From positions 124,001 through 188,000 of the forward strand of contig NZ_JAPNTZ010000021.1 of NCBI RefSeq assembly GCF_026626335.1: 64,000 nt of DNA, in the 5' to 3' direction. Position numbers and translations under genes: made by a program. Positions 52,443 to 61,859 of this stretch are shown here, piece by piece (position 1 is the stretch's first letter; every line of letters begins with the position of its first letter). The notes beneath the pieces were generated by a model. That model was given only the letters and a program-made list of their open reading frames with translations. It did not search any database and was not told the origin of the DNA. Source of the stretch: Paractinoplanes pyxinae. GTDB lineage: Bacteria > Actinomycetota > Actinomycetes > Mycobacteriales > Micromonosporaceae.

Positions 52443-53453
52443 TCAGCGCCGGCGGGGCGGTCGCGGGCCCAGCGGCAGCCGCGGCCGGCCGCGCGGGGCC
52501 GGCGCGGAGGTACCCGTCGCGCACTCGGTGAGACGCAGCAGCTCGATGGTGGTCAGGTTGATCTGGTCGCGGATGCGGGCGACCGACGTGTCCCACTGCC
52601 GGGTGAAGCCGGGGCGCCGCTCCAGCGACTCCCACACCGAGGTCAGGCTCTCGTCCACCCGCGCTCCGGGCATCCACAGGTGCAGGAAGTAGTCGACGGC
52701 CGGCCGCAGCAGCTCGGTTCGCTGCACGTGTCCGTACCGGCGGGTGGTGAGTGTGTTGTCGAGCAGCCGGGCCACCGTGGTCAGCAGCCAGTCGTGCAGG
52801 GCAAGGTCTTCACACAGCCCGATGACGCCGGGCATCAGGTCGTCGGCCACCCGAACTTCCACCGTACGCAGGTCGGGCGAGACGACTCGGAAGGTGGCAG
52901 TGGTCGGTTGCGGCATGGTGCCGGTGCCGATCACCGCCCAGCGCAACCGCGTGCGCCTGGTCTTCAGGCTGGGCGCCCGGTCGAGCAGGGCCGAGCGCTG
53001 CACCCGGTCGAGGGCGTGGGCCGCGATGGCGGCGGTGTCCAGATGGTCGGGCCGGGTCGCGCCGCGCAGGTAGCCCTGGGCCACGTCCTCGGTGTCGGCC
53101 CGGGTCAGCAGCTCGAGCCGGCCCGGCGACGCGGTGTAGTGCGACCACGGGAGGCGGCGCTTCTCGCCGGTGTCCACGACGTCGGCGTAGGCCGACCCCT
53201 GCACCAGGTGCCCGCCGACCACTGTCGACCGCCACATCACGGTGCCGACCACGTGCGGGTTCGCCTTGGACGCGGCGGGCAGCCGGCAGTCCACGCCGCG
53301 CGGGCGGTCGGCCGTCACGCCCCGGGTCAGCGGCCGCTCGTAGTGCTGGATCTGGTCGCCGCTGAGCGGGCGCAGCACCTTCGCCACCCGCTCGGCCGAG
53401 AGCGGGACGGAGTTCTGCAACAGCCCCGTGTGGACTTCGCCCAGCGTCAGCAT
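52443..53453 (-). CDS. SCO2521-family protein
   Basis: A 336-residue protein of unknown function. The opening MLTLGEVHTGLLQNSVPLSA and GVDCRLPAASKANPHVVGTV (about residue 52) match my memory of the Streptomyces SCO2521 family. It looks soluble, with a beta-rich first half (about 1-110), helices in the middle and an Arg/Pro-rich tail. No catalytic motif is recognised. ATG at 53453 has GGAGAAACG upstream. The related genes SCO2522-2524 lie 4.7 kb away across the NACHT gene. Confidence 0.78.
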   Translation of the reverse strand: MLTLGEVHTGLLQNSVPLSAERVAKVLRPLSGDQIQHYERPLTRGVTADRPRGVDCRLPAASKANPHVVGTVMWRSTVVGGHLVQGSAYADVVDTGEKRRLPWSHYTASPGRLELLTRADTEDVAQGYLRGATRPDHLDTAAIAAHALDRVQRSALLDRAPSLKTRRTRLRWAVIGTGTMPQPTTATFRVVSPDLRTVEVRVADDLMPGVIGLCEDLALHDWLLTTVARLLDNTLTTRRYGHVQRTELLRPAVDYFLHLWMPGARVDESLTSVWESLERRPGFTRQWDTSVARIRDQINLTTIELLRLTECATGTSAPAPRGRPRLPLGPRPPRRR

Positions 53454-53777
53454 CGTTTCTCCGTGGTCGACGGCAGCTTGTCACCGGCGCCCACGGCTCG
53501 GGGCGGGCGCGGTCGCTGCAACAAACGACATCCGGTCACTCAACAATGCGCCGTGTGCAGGATATGACCCTCTCTCGCGCTTGCGAGCACAAGCTCCGGC
53601 GAAATCCCGGACCTGTCGCGGCGCTCCGCCGTGGCATCTTCTACCGTCATCGATGTCTGCATTCGGGGGTACGGGGTGTGTCGGCGTGAGTCAGCGGTGC
53701 GGCGTGACCGTGGGTAGCCGGGGTGGCGCGATCCGCCTACCGTGGAGCCCCGGATTCACGCCTGCAGGGAGTCGCGG
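53454..53777. other. Divergent regulatory region between the SCO2521-like and NACHT genes
   Basis: No gene is supported in these 324 nt. A rightward frame crosses it but has poor codon bias and no start signal. Short stem-loops such as CTCGC-GCTT-GCGAG (about 53575) occur. TACCGT near 53737 could be a -10 element for the NACHT gene, which has AGGGAG before its ATG. No attachment site, tRNA remnant or inverted repeat of an inserted element was seen at this edge. Confidence 0.5.
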
Positions 53778-56700
53778 ATGACAACGGTCTATGTGTCCGC
53801 GACCTATGAGGACCTCAAGGAGTGCCGCGACCGGGTGGCGACGGCGATCCGGCGGCTGGGCATGCAGGACGTGGCCATGGAGTCCTATGTGGCCGAGTCG
53901 CGCCGCCCGCTCGACCGGTGCCTGACCGACGTGCGCCGGTGCGACGTCTACGTCGGCATCTTCGCCTGGCGCTACGGCTTCGTCCCGCCGGGCCACGACC
54001 GCTCGATCACCGAGCTCGAGTACGAGGCCGCCGTCGAGGCCGGCAAGCCCCGCCTGATCTTCCTGCTCCACGAGGACTCGCCCTGGCCCCGCAAGTACGT
54101 CGACCGGGATCCGGACGCGATCGAGAACCTGCGGCGGCGCCTGGCCGACGAGCTGCTGTGCGGCATGTTCACCGATCCGGCCCACCTGGCCGAGCTGGCC
54201 ACGGCCGCCCTGGCCGGTTACGCGATCGACAGCGGCGGCCTGCACCTGATGATCAGCCAGGAGGCCCGCCGGGCCTATCTGGACTGGTTGCACCTGCAGC
54301 TGCGCAACCTCGACCTCGACGCCCTCACCCCGCCCCAGCACGACCAGGGCATGACCCGCATCCAGCTGGCGTCGGTGTTCGTCGAGCCGAGCGTGCGCGC
54401 CGATCCGCCCCCGGTCGAGCTGCCCCGCGAATGGTCCCAGCCGCCCGACGGTGCGATGGCCGACCGGTCGCTGCCCGACGACGTGGACACCGAGACGATG
54501 GCGGTGCTGCACGACGCGTACCGCGCCAAGCCCCAGCAGCCGGTGTTCGACGTGCTCTCCGACCCGCGGCGCCGGCTCGTGGTGCTGCTGGGCGACCCGG
54601 GCGCGGGCAAGTCCACGGTGGCCCGCTACGTCGCGCTGCAGGCCTCCGAGGAGCATCCCGACCCGCGCCTGGCCGCCATCCGCGACTTCCTGCCCATCGT
54701 GGTCGAGGTCCGGATGTACGCGGCGATGCGGGCCGAGGGCAAATGCTCCACGCTGCTGGGCTACCTGAGCTACCGCTACCGCACCGGCATCTTCCCGCTC
54801 GACCCGCGCACCCTGCGCAACCACCTCGACGCCGGCGAGCCCACCGCGATCATCTTCGACGGCCTCGACGAGATCTTCGACGGGCAGCGCCGCCAAGAGG
54901 TCGCCGAGCAGGTGGCGGCGTTCGCGGCCCAGTTCCCGGGCACCCGGGTCATCGTCACGTCGCGCATCCTCGAGTACACGTCGCTGGCCCACGGCCACGT
55001 CCGCCGGACGCTGACCAACGCCGGCTTCGAGCACTTCACCCTGCAGGATCTGGGCATCGACCAGATCACCGAGTTCCTGACCCGCTGGTTCGTGGTCGTG
55101 CTGCAGCAGAACCGGGCCGACGCCCTGCAGCGCAGCGCCGGGCTCGTGCGCGACATCGTCCGGTCGCGGCCGCTGCGCGAGCTGGCCGGCAACCCGATGC
55201 TGCTGACCATCCTGGCCATCATCAACCGGCATCAGGAACTGCCCCGCAACCGGCGCACGCTCTATCAGCACGCGGCCGGCGTCCTCGTCGAGCACTGGGA
55301 GGTCAGCCGCGACCTGGCCGCCGGGGGCGAGGCCGCGCTGTCCGACGCCGAGGACAAGCACGAGCTGCTGCGCCGCCTGGCCTACGAGATGCAGACCGGC
55401 AGCACCGGCCTGCGCGGCAACTACATCGCCCGCGACGACCTCATCCAGGTCTTCGTCGCCTACCTGGCCGAACGCTACGAGCACGAGCCGCGGCTGGCCC
55501 GCCGGCTGGCCGGCCAGATGATCGACCAGCTCCGGCAGCGCAACTTCATCCTGAGTCTGTACGGCTCCCAGATGTACGGCTTCGTGCACCGCACGTTCCT
55601 CGAGTTCTTCGCGGCCGAGGCGATCCTCGACAAGTTCCGCCACGAACGCGCATGGACGTTCGACCGGATCAAGGAGACGTTCGCCGAGCACTGGCCGGAG
55701 GCGTCCTGGCGCGAGGTGCTGCGCCTGGTGGCGGCCGTGCTGAGCGAGGCCGACAACGGCGAGGTGATCGAACTGCTCGCGCTGGCCAACCCCGACTGGC
55801 TGGTCTCCGAGGAGGCGCCTCTGCCGTGGAACCTGGCCCTCGGCGTGCAATGCCTGTCCCAGGTGCGCAAGATGATCCTCGTCCGCGTGCCCGCCGAGCT
55901 GCTGCTGCGCCGGCTGGTCCTGCTGATGGAGCAGTGCGCGCCGCTGATCGAGGCGGCCGGCGAGGACCCGGTGGCCGGGTTCCGGCTGCCCCGGGACACC
56001 ATCGACGGCGCCGCGGCGCTCATCGAGGAAGAGATCCTGCCCTTCGCCGCGGTCATCGGGCCCGCCTGGCCCGGCCGTGACCTGTACCTGAGCTGGTACA
56101 GCCGGCGCGGGCGGTGGATCGACAACGCCGTCGGCGGTTTCGCGGCGCGGCTGGCCGGCATGCTTGCCCGCCCCGCCGACCAGCTGCCGGTGCTGCTGGG
56201 CCGGGTGCTCGAGACCCAGGGCGACGTGCGCATCGCCAACGCGGCCGTCCAGGGGCTGACCGAGGCGGCCGAGCGGGCGCGGGCCCGGGGCACGGCCGAC
56301 GACATGGGCCCGACCCCGCTGGACGAGCTGATCAAGGCGGCCCGGGGCGACGGTCGGGCCGTCGTGCGGCTGGCCGCGGTGGAGGCCCTGAGCCGCTTCC
56401 TGACGGCTCCGGACGTCCGGGGGGTCCTGGAGTCCCTGGCCCGCGACGACCGCTCGCCCCAGGTCCGTCTGGCCGCCGTGCAACGACTCGGCGCGGAGTT
56501 CGGCGCCGACGAGCGGCTGGTGGCCCTGCTGCTCGTCTGTGCCCGCGACGCCCGCGACATCGTCCGGGTCGCCGCCGTCGACCTGCTGGCCCAGCTGCCC
56601 GACCCCGGTGACGACGTCGAGAAGGCCCTCTACGACCGATGCCGGCGCGACGACCACGCCGAGGTGATCATCGCGGCCGCCCGCCCGCTGCTGGCCCGGT

Positions 56701-58139
56701 CCACGCGGGCCGGTCAGGTCCGCAACCTGCTGACCGACCGTTCCCGCCAGGCGCCCGAGGCCGGCGTGCGCGCGGCCGCCGTACGGCTGCTGACCCGCGA
56801 GATCGACACCGGTTCCCAGCCGGAACTGTTCCTCGAGCGGGCCCGGCACGACCCGTCGCCCGTGGTGATCCGGGCCGCCGTCGAGGCGCTGGCGCCGGCC
56901 GACGCCAGCCCGATCCTGCTCGACCGGCTGCGAACGGACCCGGACGAGGTGGTCCGCTCGGCCATCCCCGAGATCCTGACCGACGTGCTGCTGGCCGACG
57001 ACCGGCTGGCCGACGAGCTGGTCCGCCGGGTCCGCGACGAACCCGACGCGACGGTCCGGATGGCTCTGCTGGCGGTGCTGGCCTCGGCCCGGCTGCTGCG
57101 CAACCCGCAGCGCCGCGCCGAGGTGCTGACGATCGCCCGCGACTCGTCGGCGGCGCCGGCCGTACGCCTGGCCGCGGTGCACGCCGTGACCCCGGGCTCA
57201 CCGGCCCTGGAGGAGGCCGACGCGCTGGCCGCGATCACCGTCACCGACGACGACACCAGCGTGCGGCTGGCCGCCGTGGCCGCCCTGCCCCGCTGGCAGC
57301 TCACCGGCCAGGTGAAGTCGATGCTGGTCACCGCCGTCCGCCGCGATCCGGTGGCCGAGGTGCGGCTGGCCGGGCTCGAGCGGCTGCTGCGCGACGGGCC
57401 CGACCCCACGCTGCGCGCCCTGCTGCAAGAGCTGACCGTGCGCGAGCTGGACGCTGTGGTCTTCCGCACGGCGGCCGCGGCCGCGCTCGCCCAGACCGGC
57501 GACCAGGACGCCGGGGCTCTGCTCGAGAAGCTGGAGCGGCGGTCGACCGACGCCAACCCGGAGGTGCGTTCCGCGGTCGTACGTCTCCTCGCCGAGCAGT
57601 CCCCGGCCGCCGACCACGCCTACCGGGTGGTGCGCGACCGGCTGCGGGCCGACCACCACCCCGAGGTCGTCGCCGTGGCCGCCGAGCAGGCGGTGCGCTG
57701 CTTCGCCGACCGGGCCGACCTGCCCGGCCTGCTGCTGTCCAGGCTCACCGGCGAGCGCACCGAGATCGCCTGCGCCGTGGCGCGCACTTTGGCCCACTGG
57801 TGCGACGAGAAGGACGAGGTGCGCCGGAGCCTGGCCGAGGCGGCCACGACGGGCGACATCCCGCTGCGCTGCGCGGCGCTGGCCGCCATGGGCCCGACCG
57901 CCGGCCGGGACGAGGTGCGCACGCTGCTGCTGACCGCACTGCGCGACGAGGAGCCGGCCGTCCGTTCGGCCGCCGTGCGGACCCTGGGCCGGGCGCTGGG
58001 TCACGACGCCGAGGTGCGCGCCGTCCTGATCGCGGCGCTGCACCAGGAGTCCGCACCCGAGGTGCGCCGGGTGCTCGAGGGCACGCTGATCTGGACCGGA
58101 CTCGTCGACGTCGAGCAGTTCCCGGACCGGTTCAGCTGA
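53778..58139 (+). CDS. DUF4062-NACHT-HEAT protein (STAND-type ATPase)
   Basis: A 1453-residue protein. Residues about 1-95 are DUF4062 (TTVYVSATYEDLKECRDRVA, then CDVYVGIFAWRYGF and SITELEYEAAVEAGKPRLIF), a fold related to TIR/SIR2-like effector modules. The NACHT ATPase spans about 260-560: Walker A LLGDPGAGKSTVARYVAL (about 270-287), Walker B AIIFDGLDEIFDG (about 357), GNPMLLTILAIINR and FVHRTFLEFFAAEAI (about 604). From about 830 to 1440 are many HEAT-type repeats such as VRLAAVEALSRF and VRSAAVRTLGRAL. STAND ATPases with this order sense a ligand with the repeats and trigger the N-terminal domain. ATG at 53778 (AGGGAG before it). It overlaps the convergent SCO2522-like gene by 8 nt. The target is unknown. 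Confidence 0.88.
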   Translation: MTTVYVSATYEDLKECRDRVATAIRRLGMQDVAMESYVAESRRPLDRCLTDVRRCDVYVGIFAWRYGFVPPGHDRSITELEYEAAVEAGKPRLIFLLHEDSPWPRKYVDRDPDAIENLRRRLADELLCGMFTDPAHLAELATAALAGYAIDSGGLHLMISQEARRAYLDWLHLQLRNLDLDALTPPQHDQGMTRIQLASVFVEPSVRADPPPVELPREWSQPPDGAMADRSLPDDVDTETMAVLHDAYRAKPQQPVFDVLSDPRRRLVVLLGDPGAGKSTVARYVALQASEEHPDPRLAAIRDFLPIVVEVRMYAAMRAEGKCSTLLGYLSYRYRTGIFPLDPRTLRNHLDAGEPTAIIFDGLDEIFDGQRRQEVAEQVAAFAAQFPGTRVIVTSRILEYTSLAHGHVRRTLTNAGFEHFTLQDLGIDQITEFLTRWFVVVLQQNRADALQRSAGLVRDIVRSRPLRELAGNPMLLTILAIINRHQELPRNRRTLYQHAAGVLVEHWEVSRDLAAGGEAALSDAEDKHELLRRLAYEMQTGSTGLRGNYIARDDLIQVFVAYLAERYEHEPRLARRLAGQMIDQLRQRNFILSLYGSQMYGFVHRTFLEFFAAEAILDKFRHERAWTFDRIKETFAEHWPEASWREVLRLVAAVLSEADNGEVIELLALANPDWLVSEEAPLPWNLALGVQCLSQVRKMILVRVPAELLLRRLVLLMEQCAPLIEAAGEDPVAGFRLPRDTIDGAAALIEEEILPFAAVIGPAWPGRDLYLSWYSRRGRWIDNAVGGFAARLAGMLARPADQLPVLLGRVLETQGDVRIANAAVQGLTEAAERARARGTADDMGPTPLDELIKAARGDGRAVVRLAAVEALSRFLTAPDVRGVLESLARDDRSPQVRLAAVQRLGAEFGADERLVALLLVCARDARDIVRVAAVDLLAQLPDPGDDVEKALYDRCRRDDHAEVIIAAARPLLARSTRAGQVRNLLTDRSRQAPEAGVRAAAVRLLTREIDTGSQPELFLERARHDPSPVVIRAAVEALAPADASPILLDRLRTDPDEVVRSAIPEILTDVLLADDRLADELVRRVRDEPDATVRMALLAVLASARLLRNPQRRAEVLTIARDSSAAPAVRLAAVHAVTPGSPALEEADALAAITVTDDDTSVRLAAVAALPRWQLTGQVKSMLVTAVRRDPVAEVRLAGLERLLRDGPDPTLRALLQELTVRELDAVVFRTAAAAALAQTGDQDAGALLEKLERRSTDANPEVRSAVVRLLAEQSPAADHAYRVVRDRLRADHHPEVVAVAAEQAVRCFADRADLPGLLLSRLTGERTEIACAVARTLAHWCDEKDEVRRSLAEAATTGDIPLRCAALAAMGPTAGRDEVRTLLLTALRDEEPAVRSAAVRTLGRALGHDAEVRAVLIAALHQESAPEVRRVLEGTLIWTGLVDVEQFPDRFS

Positions 58140-59094
58140 CGCCGGCGGGCTCGGTGACGAACGTGTACTCGATGCGGTCGACGGGCGCCTTCTCGAGCAG
58201 GATTCTTTCCCGGCCGGCCCGCTCGACCACCTGCAGCAGGACGTTCTCGTCGATGCTGACCTGGTTGAGGATCACCCGGGTGCCCAGCTCGACCGGCAGG
58301 TAGCGCGAGTTCAAAATCGAGAAGGTGCGGTACGCGCTGAAGTCTTTCGCGTCCTCGTTGACCTGCACCACCGCGGGCAGGTCGGCCCAGCGGTCGGGGA
58401 TCTCATCGACCTTGTACGCCTGCATGATCGCGTCGCCCCGCTCGTCGCGTAGCACGCCCAGCCGGGCCAGCTGCCACACGGCCGCGAGGTAGGTGCACGA
58501 CCAGCGCCGGCCCTGACCGGGCGGGTTGTCCCACAACTCGAGGTCGACGAAGATCGAATGACGGTTGGGCGCGTTCTCGCGCGGCGGGGTCCACGGCACG
58601 TACGACATGGCTTGGTCGCTGCCGCCGGAGCGCTCGCCGTTGGCCAGCCAGCCGCTGTCCTCCACCGGCGGACGCGCGCCGGTGGTGTTCGGCGGGGGCT
58701 CGGGAGTCAGCTTGTCGAGCACGAGTTCGGCGGCCTTCACGTTGTCGGCCACCGCGCAGCCTGACTCGCGGGCGATGTAGTCGAGCTGGACACCGCTGTC
58801 GTCCGCCGCCGAGCGCAGCGCCTCGAAGACCGTGGGCGGGTGGCCGAACGGCGCGAAGTAGTCGTCGATCAGGAAGCACGTGCTGATCCGGGGCTTGCGG
58901 CCGTTGCGGGCCTCGTGCAGCGCGCTGACCGCGGCGATCCACGGTTTCACCCGCTGGAAGTGCTCGCGCAGGTAGCCCGGCCCGCGGTTGAAGTCCTCGG
59001 CGTAGAGGTGGCCCAGTTCGATGGAGACGTGTGAGAGCCCGACCTGCTGGTCACGCCGCTCGGCGCTGCTCTCCTGGTACACGGTGGTGGTCAT
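58132..59094 (-). CDS. SCO2522-family protein
   Basis: A 320-residue soluble protein. LSHVSIELGHLYAEDFNRGP (about residue 20), RISTCFLIDDYFAPFGHPPT (about 60) and DDSGVQLDYIARESGCAVAD are the features I recall from Streptomyces SCO2522. The conserved acidic-aromatic IDDYF stretch hints at a catalytic or metal site, but no activity is known. ATG at 59094 shares its A with the stop of the preceding SCO2523-like gene (TGATG) and has GGGAG 8 nt upstream, so the start is well supported and translation is coupled. Confidence 0.78.
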   Translation of the reverse strand: MTTTVYQESSAERRDQQVGLSHVSIELGHLYAEDFNRGPGYLREHFQRVKPWIAAVSALHEARNGRKPRISTCFLIDDYFAPFGHPPTVFEALRSAADDSGVQLDYIARESGCAVADNVKAAELVLDKLTPEPPPNTTGARPPVEDSGWLANGERSGGSDQAMSYVPWTPPRENAPNRHSIFVDLELWDNPPGQGRRWSCTYLAAVWQLARLGVLRDERGDAIMQAYKVDEIPDRWADLPAVVQVNEDAKDFSAYRTFSILNSRYLPVELGTRVILNQVSIDENVLLQVVERAGRERILLEKAPVDRIEYTFVTEPAGVS

Positions 59095-60017
59095 CAGGGC
59101 TGCTCCCACGTCGATTTGTCCGTGATGCGCTCCGCCAGATCGTCGAACGCCTCCAGTGTGGCCTCATTGGCGACACCGCGGCCAACATCTTCGTTAGAAA
59201 TAAGCTGTTCCTGCCATTGGAGCACAGGATCGAGCGGAATAGTGCCGAGCCGGACCACCCGTCCCACCTGCCGGTTGCTCGCGAGCAGATCGAGCTCTTT
59301 GTTGCGCTGCTGCAGCCAGGCGACCTGCGCGGCCGACAGCCCGCCCAGCCGTTCCCGCTCGCTCGACGGCTCGGTGGTGGCGGTGCGCACGAAGCGGATC
59401 CGCCGCCGGAAGATCACCGGGTCGTGCCCGCGCGCCTCGGCCTGGCGGATCAGCCCGTTCACCCCGTAGACCAGGCCCTCCGCGGCCAGCACGTGCTGCC
59501 TGGTCCAGCGGTGGAAGACCAGCCACCGGCTCTCGATCCGCGACATCCGTTCGAGGCCCGTCGCGGCCAGGGCGAGCTCGGTGGCCAGCGACCGGCCGGC
59601 GCTCAGGTCGACCAGGATGACGCTGAACTCCTCGTTGAGGTGGCTCAGCAGGTCGGCGCAGCGCTGGATCAACTCGTCCGACGGCGGCTGGTTGAACTCG
59701 CCGCCGCCCTCGTCGCCGGGGATCAGCACGAGCTGACCGGCGCCGGCCGGGCGGCCGCCCAGCACTCGCGCCTCTTGCCAGACGTCGATGCGCTGCAGCT
59801 CCACGGCCTTGCCGTGCAGGTAGCGGTGCAGGCCCCGGCCCTGCGTGGTGCCCCGCTCGACGCCGCTGACGCCGAACACCGCGCCGGCCGTCGGCGAGCC
59901 GAAGTCGAAGTCGAGGTAGCAGACGTCCTCGCCGTTGAGGGCCGCCCGGTACAGCACGTTCGTGCTGGTGACCGACCGGCCGGTGCCGCCCTTGTCGGAG
60001 GTGGCGAACACGAACAT
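59094..60017 (-). CDS. SCO2523-family variant P-loop protein
   Basis: A 307-residue MinD/ParA-like protein. Its N-terminal FVFATSDKGGTGRSVTSTNV carries a deviant Walker A (residues 9-15) in which the second Lys (KGGTGK) is Arg (Arg14), while the first Lys is kept. DVCYLDFDFGSPTAGAVFGV (about residue 31) and ILVDLSAGRS fit the switch regions. It may bind a nucleotide with altered chemistry or membrane cycling. ATG at 60017 follows the stop of the SCO2524-like gene directly. Genes 59094, 58132 and 60018 form one tight leftward operon. Confidence 0.82.
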   Translation of the reverse strand: MFVFATSDKGGTGRSVTSTNVLYRAALNGEDVCYLDFDFGSPTAGAVFGVSGVERGTTQGRGLHRYLHGKAVELQRIDVWQEARVLGGRPAGAGQLVLIPGDEGGGEFNQPPSDELIQRCADLLSHLNEEFSVILVDLSAGRSLATELALAATGLERMSRIESRWLVFHRWTRQHVLAAEGLVYGVNGLIRQAEARGHDPVIFRRRIRFVRTATTEPSSERERLGGLSAAQVAWLQQRNKELDLLASNRQVGRVVRLGTIPLDPVLQWQEQLISNEDVGRGVANEATLEAFDDLAERITDKSTWEQP

Positions 60018-61859
60018 TCAGTCACGCTCCTGGCGAGCCGTCGTGAGCTCGTCGAGCATCCGCAGTGACTCGCTGGCGAGCGACACGGCGGTGGCGGGCA
60101 GCGAGCGGTAGATGTTGCGGCCCCGGGTGAGCTGCAGATGCACCTTGAGCAGGCTCTTGCCGAGGTCGTTGCGGTGCGAGGGCTCGGAGCCGTTCATCAG
60201 CTCGAGGTCGTACAGGTGCTCGGCCTCGGCCAGCAGCGCGGCGGCGTGCTCGACCAGCCCGTTGTCGACCAGCGGGGCCTGGGTGAGCAGCTTGGCCGTG
60301 GTGACCAGGGCCTGCACCACCCGCTCGGTGTGGTACCAGGACGGCTCGGTGAATGTCTTGATCGCCGGGAAGACGGTGTTCGGCTGGTCCCACAGCTGCA
60401 GGTCGCTGACCTTGCGGCCGTCGAGGTGGTCCCACGCCCGGTCGGCCAGGTTGAGCATGCGCTCGCGCTGCTCGACGTCGCGCAGCAGGCCGGCGATCAC
60501 GACGGTGCGCTGCAGCAGGAGCGAGGAGAACTCGCTCACCGCCCAGACCAGCCGGACGTCGCCGTACTTCTCGCTGCCCTCCAGCGTCAGCTCGACGCCA
60601 GGGGAGTGCAGGGCCTGCGCGCGCGGGTCGGACTGAGTGGGACGCCGGGTGATGCGGGCCCGCTGTGCCAGTTCGCCCAGCACCGAGCCGATCCGGGACA
60701 GCTCGAGGTCGGAACCGCGCTGCTGGGCCAGGCCCTTGGCCGCCACCGAGGTCGCGAGCAGCGTGTAGTAGTCCGACTCGTCGCGGTCGGTGGTGCGCCA
60801 GGGCACGTCCTCGAGCGGCCACCGGGTGCCGTCGCCGAACGTGGCCACCGTGGCCCAGTAGCGGCGGGTGAGGTCCCAGCGCAGCTGCAGCGCACGGGTG
60901 AGCCGCTGCTGTTCCTCGTTGAGCAGGTTCAGCACGCGGGTGCGCTCGGAGAAGAGGTCTTCGATGGCGTCGAGGGCGAGCACGGTGAAGTACAGGTAGG
61001 GCGCGTTCTGCGCGATGCCGGACGGCTGGTGGATGGCCGGGCCCTTGGGGTCCTCGAGCTTGACCGGCGGCGCGTTGTCGATGACGCCCCAGGACCAGCC
61101 GCACTCGTACAGGTCGCTCGGGCGGGCGCGCAGTTCGGTGACCTGGCCGGAACCGATCAGGACCTCACCGAGGGAGGCTGTGGTCTCTTGGAGGGCGTCG
61201 CGCAGGCGCTGGGCGACCGGTTCGTCGTCCTCGTTGCCCTGGTTGACGGTGCGCAGCAGCGCCTGGCCTTCCTCGGAGTCGACCGCGAAGGTGGAGACGG
61301 CGAAGCTGCGGAGCAGGCCGACCATGGCCGCGGTGAGCCGCTGACTGGCCAGTTCCTCGAGCCGGTCGATCTCGGCCCGCAGCTGGCCCGGCTGGCCGCC
61401 CGGCGTCTCGCGGAAGACCCGGGCGAAACCGGTGGTGGCCAGCGACAGGGTGATCGACACGGCGAACGAGTCGACGATGTCGAGGTCGAGCTGCTGCTGC
61501 GGCAGGTCGCCCGGGGTGCTGACCCGGAAGTAGCTGCCGCCGCTGAAGACCGGCTGTTTCTTGCTGTCGAGGTAGCGCTCGTAGTAGTCGGTCAGGATTC
61601 CGACCATGCGTACGGGGATGGCGTGCACGTCGCCGATGGTGCGCAGCGCGTTCGCTATGCGGTGCCCGGTCGTGTCCGGCCGGTCCAGCGCGAAGATCGG
61701 CACCTGGGTGGCGGGCAACAGAATGCTCAGCAGCTGCTCGGCGTCACTGATCGAGTTCGACCCGTCCCGCCCGCCCCAGTTCCATTTCCCGTCCCGCCAC
61801 GAGTACCTGGCCGTAGCCCGCCAAATATCCAGCAGGTGTTGCCGAGGTTGAATCCGCAC
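60018..61859 (-). CDS. SCO2524-family protein
   Basis: A 613-residue, largely helical protein of unknown function. VRIQPRQHLLDIWRATARYS at the start, SNSISDAEQLLSILLPATQV (about residue 34) and RLTAAMVGLLRSFAVSTFAV (about residue 180) match the Streptomyces SCO2524 family as I remember it. No membrane segment or catalytic motif is seen. I chose GTG at 61859 because it gives the family N-terminus and has GGAG 7 nt upstream; GTG at 61883 adds 8 residues. It is the first gene of the leftward operon. Confidence 0.78.
   Translation of the reverse strand: MRIQPRQHLLDIWRATARYSWRDGKWNWGGRDGSNSISDAEQLLSILLPATQVPIFALDRPDTTGHRIANALRTIGDVHAIPVRMVGILTDYYERYLDSKKQPVFSGGSYFRVSTPGDLPQQQLDLDIVDSFAVSITLSLATTGFARVFRETPGGQPGQLRAEIDRLEELASQRLTAAMVGLLRSFAVSTFAVDSEEGQALLRTVNQGNEDDEPVAQRLRDALQETTASLGEVLIGSGQVTELRARPSDLYECGWSWGVIDNAPPVKLEDPKGPAIHQPSGIAQNAPYLYFTVLALDAIEDLFSERTRVLNLLNEEQQRLTRALQLRWDLTRRYWATVATFGDGTRWPLEDVPWRTTDRDESDYYTLLATSVAAKGLAQQRGSDLELSRIGSVLGELAQRARITRRPTQSDPRAQALHSPGVELTLEGSEKYGDVRLVWAVSEFSSLLLQRTVVIAGLLRDVEQRERMLNLADRAWDHLDGRKVSDLQLWDQPNTVFPAIKTFTEPSWYHTERVVQALVTTAKLLTQAPLVDNGLVEHAAALLAEAEHLYDLELMNGSEPSHRNDLGKSLLKVHLQLTRGRNIYRSLPATAVSLASESLRMLDELTTARQERD

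Noticed and set aside
53691..57182. Leftward open frame of over 1100 codons inside the NACHT-HEAT gene
   Set aside because: It is antisense to a gene with complete domain motifs. High GC and biased codons open the opposite frame; the translation is Arg/Gly/His/Gln-rich with no domain.
52443..61859. Prophage or transposon carrying the NACHT gene
   Set aside because: No integrase, transposase, terminal inverted repeat or target duplication was seen; codon use resembles the neighbours.
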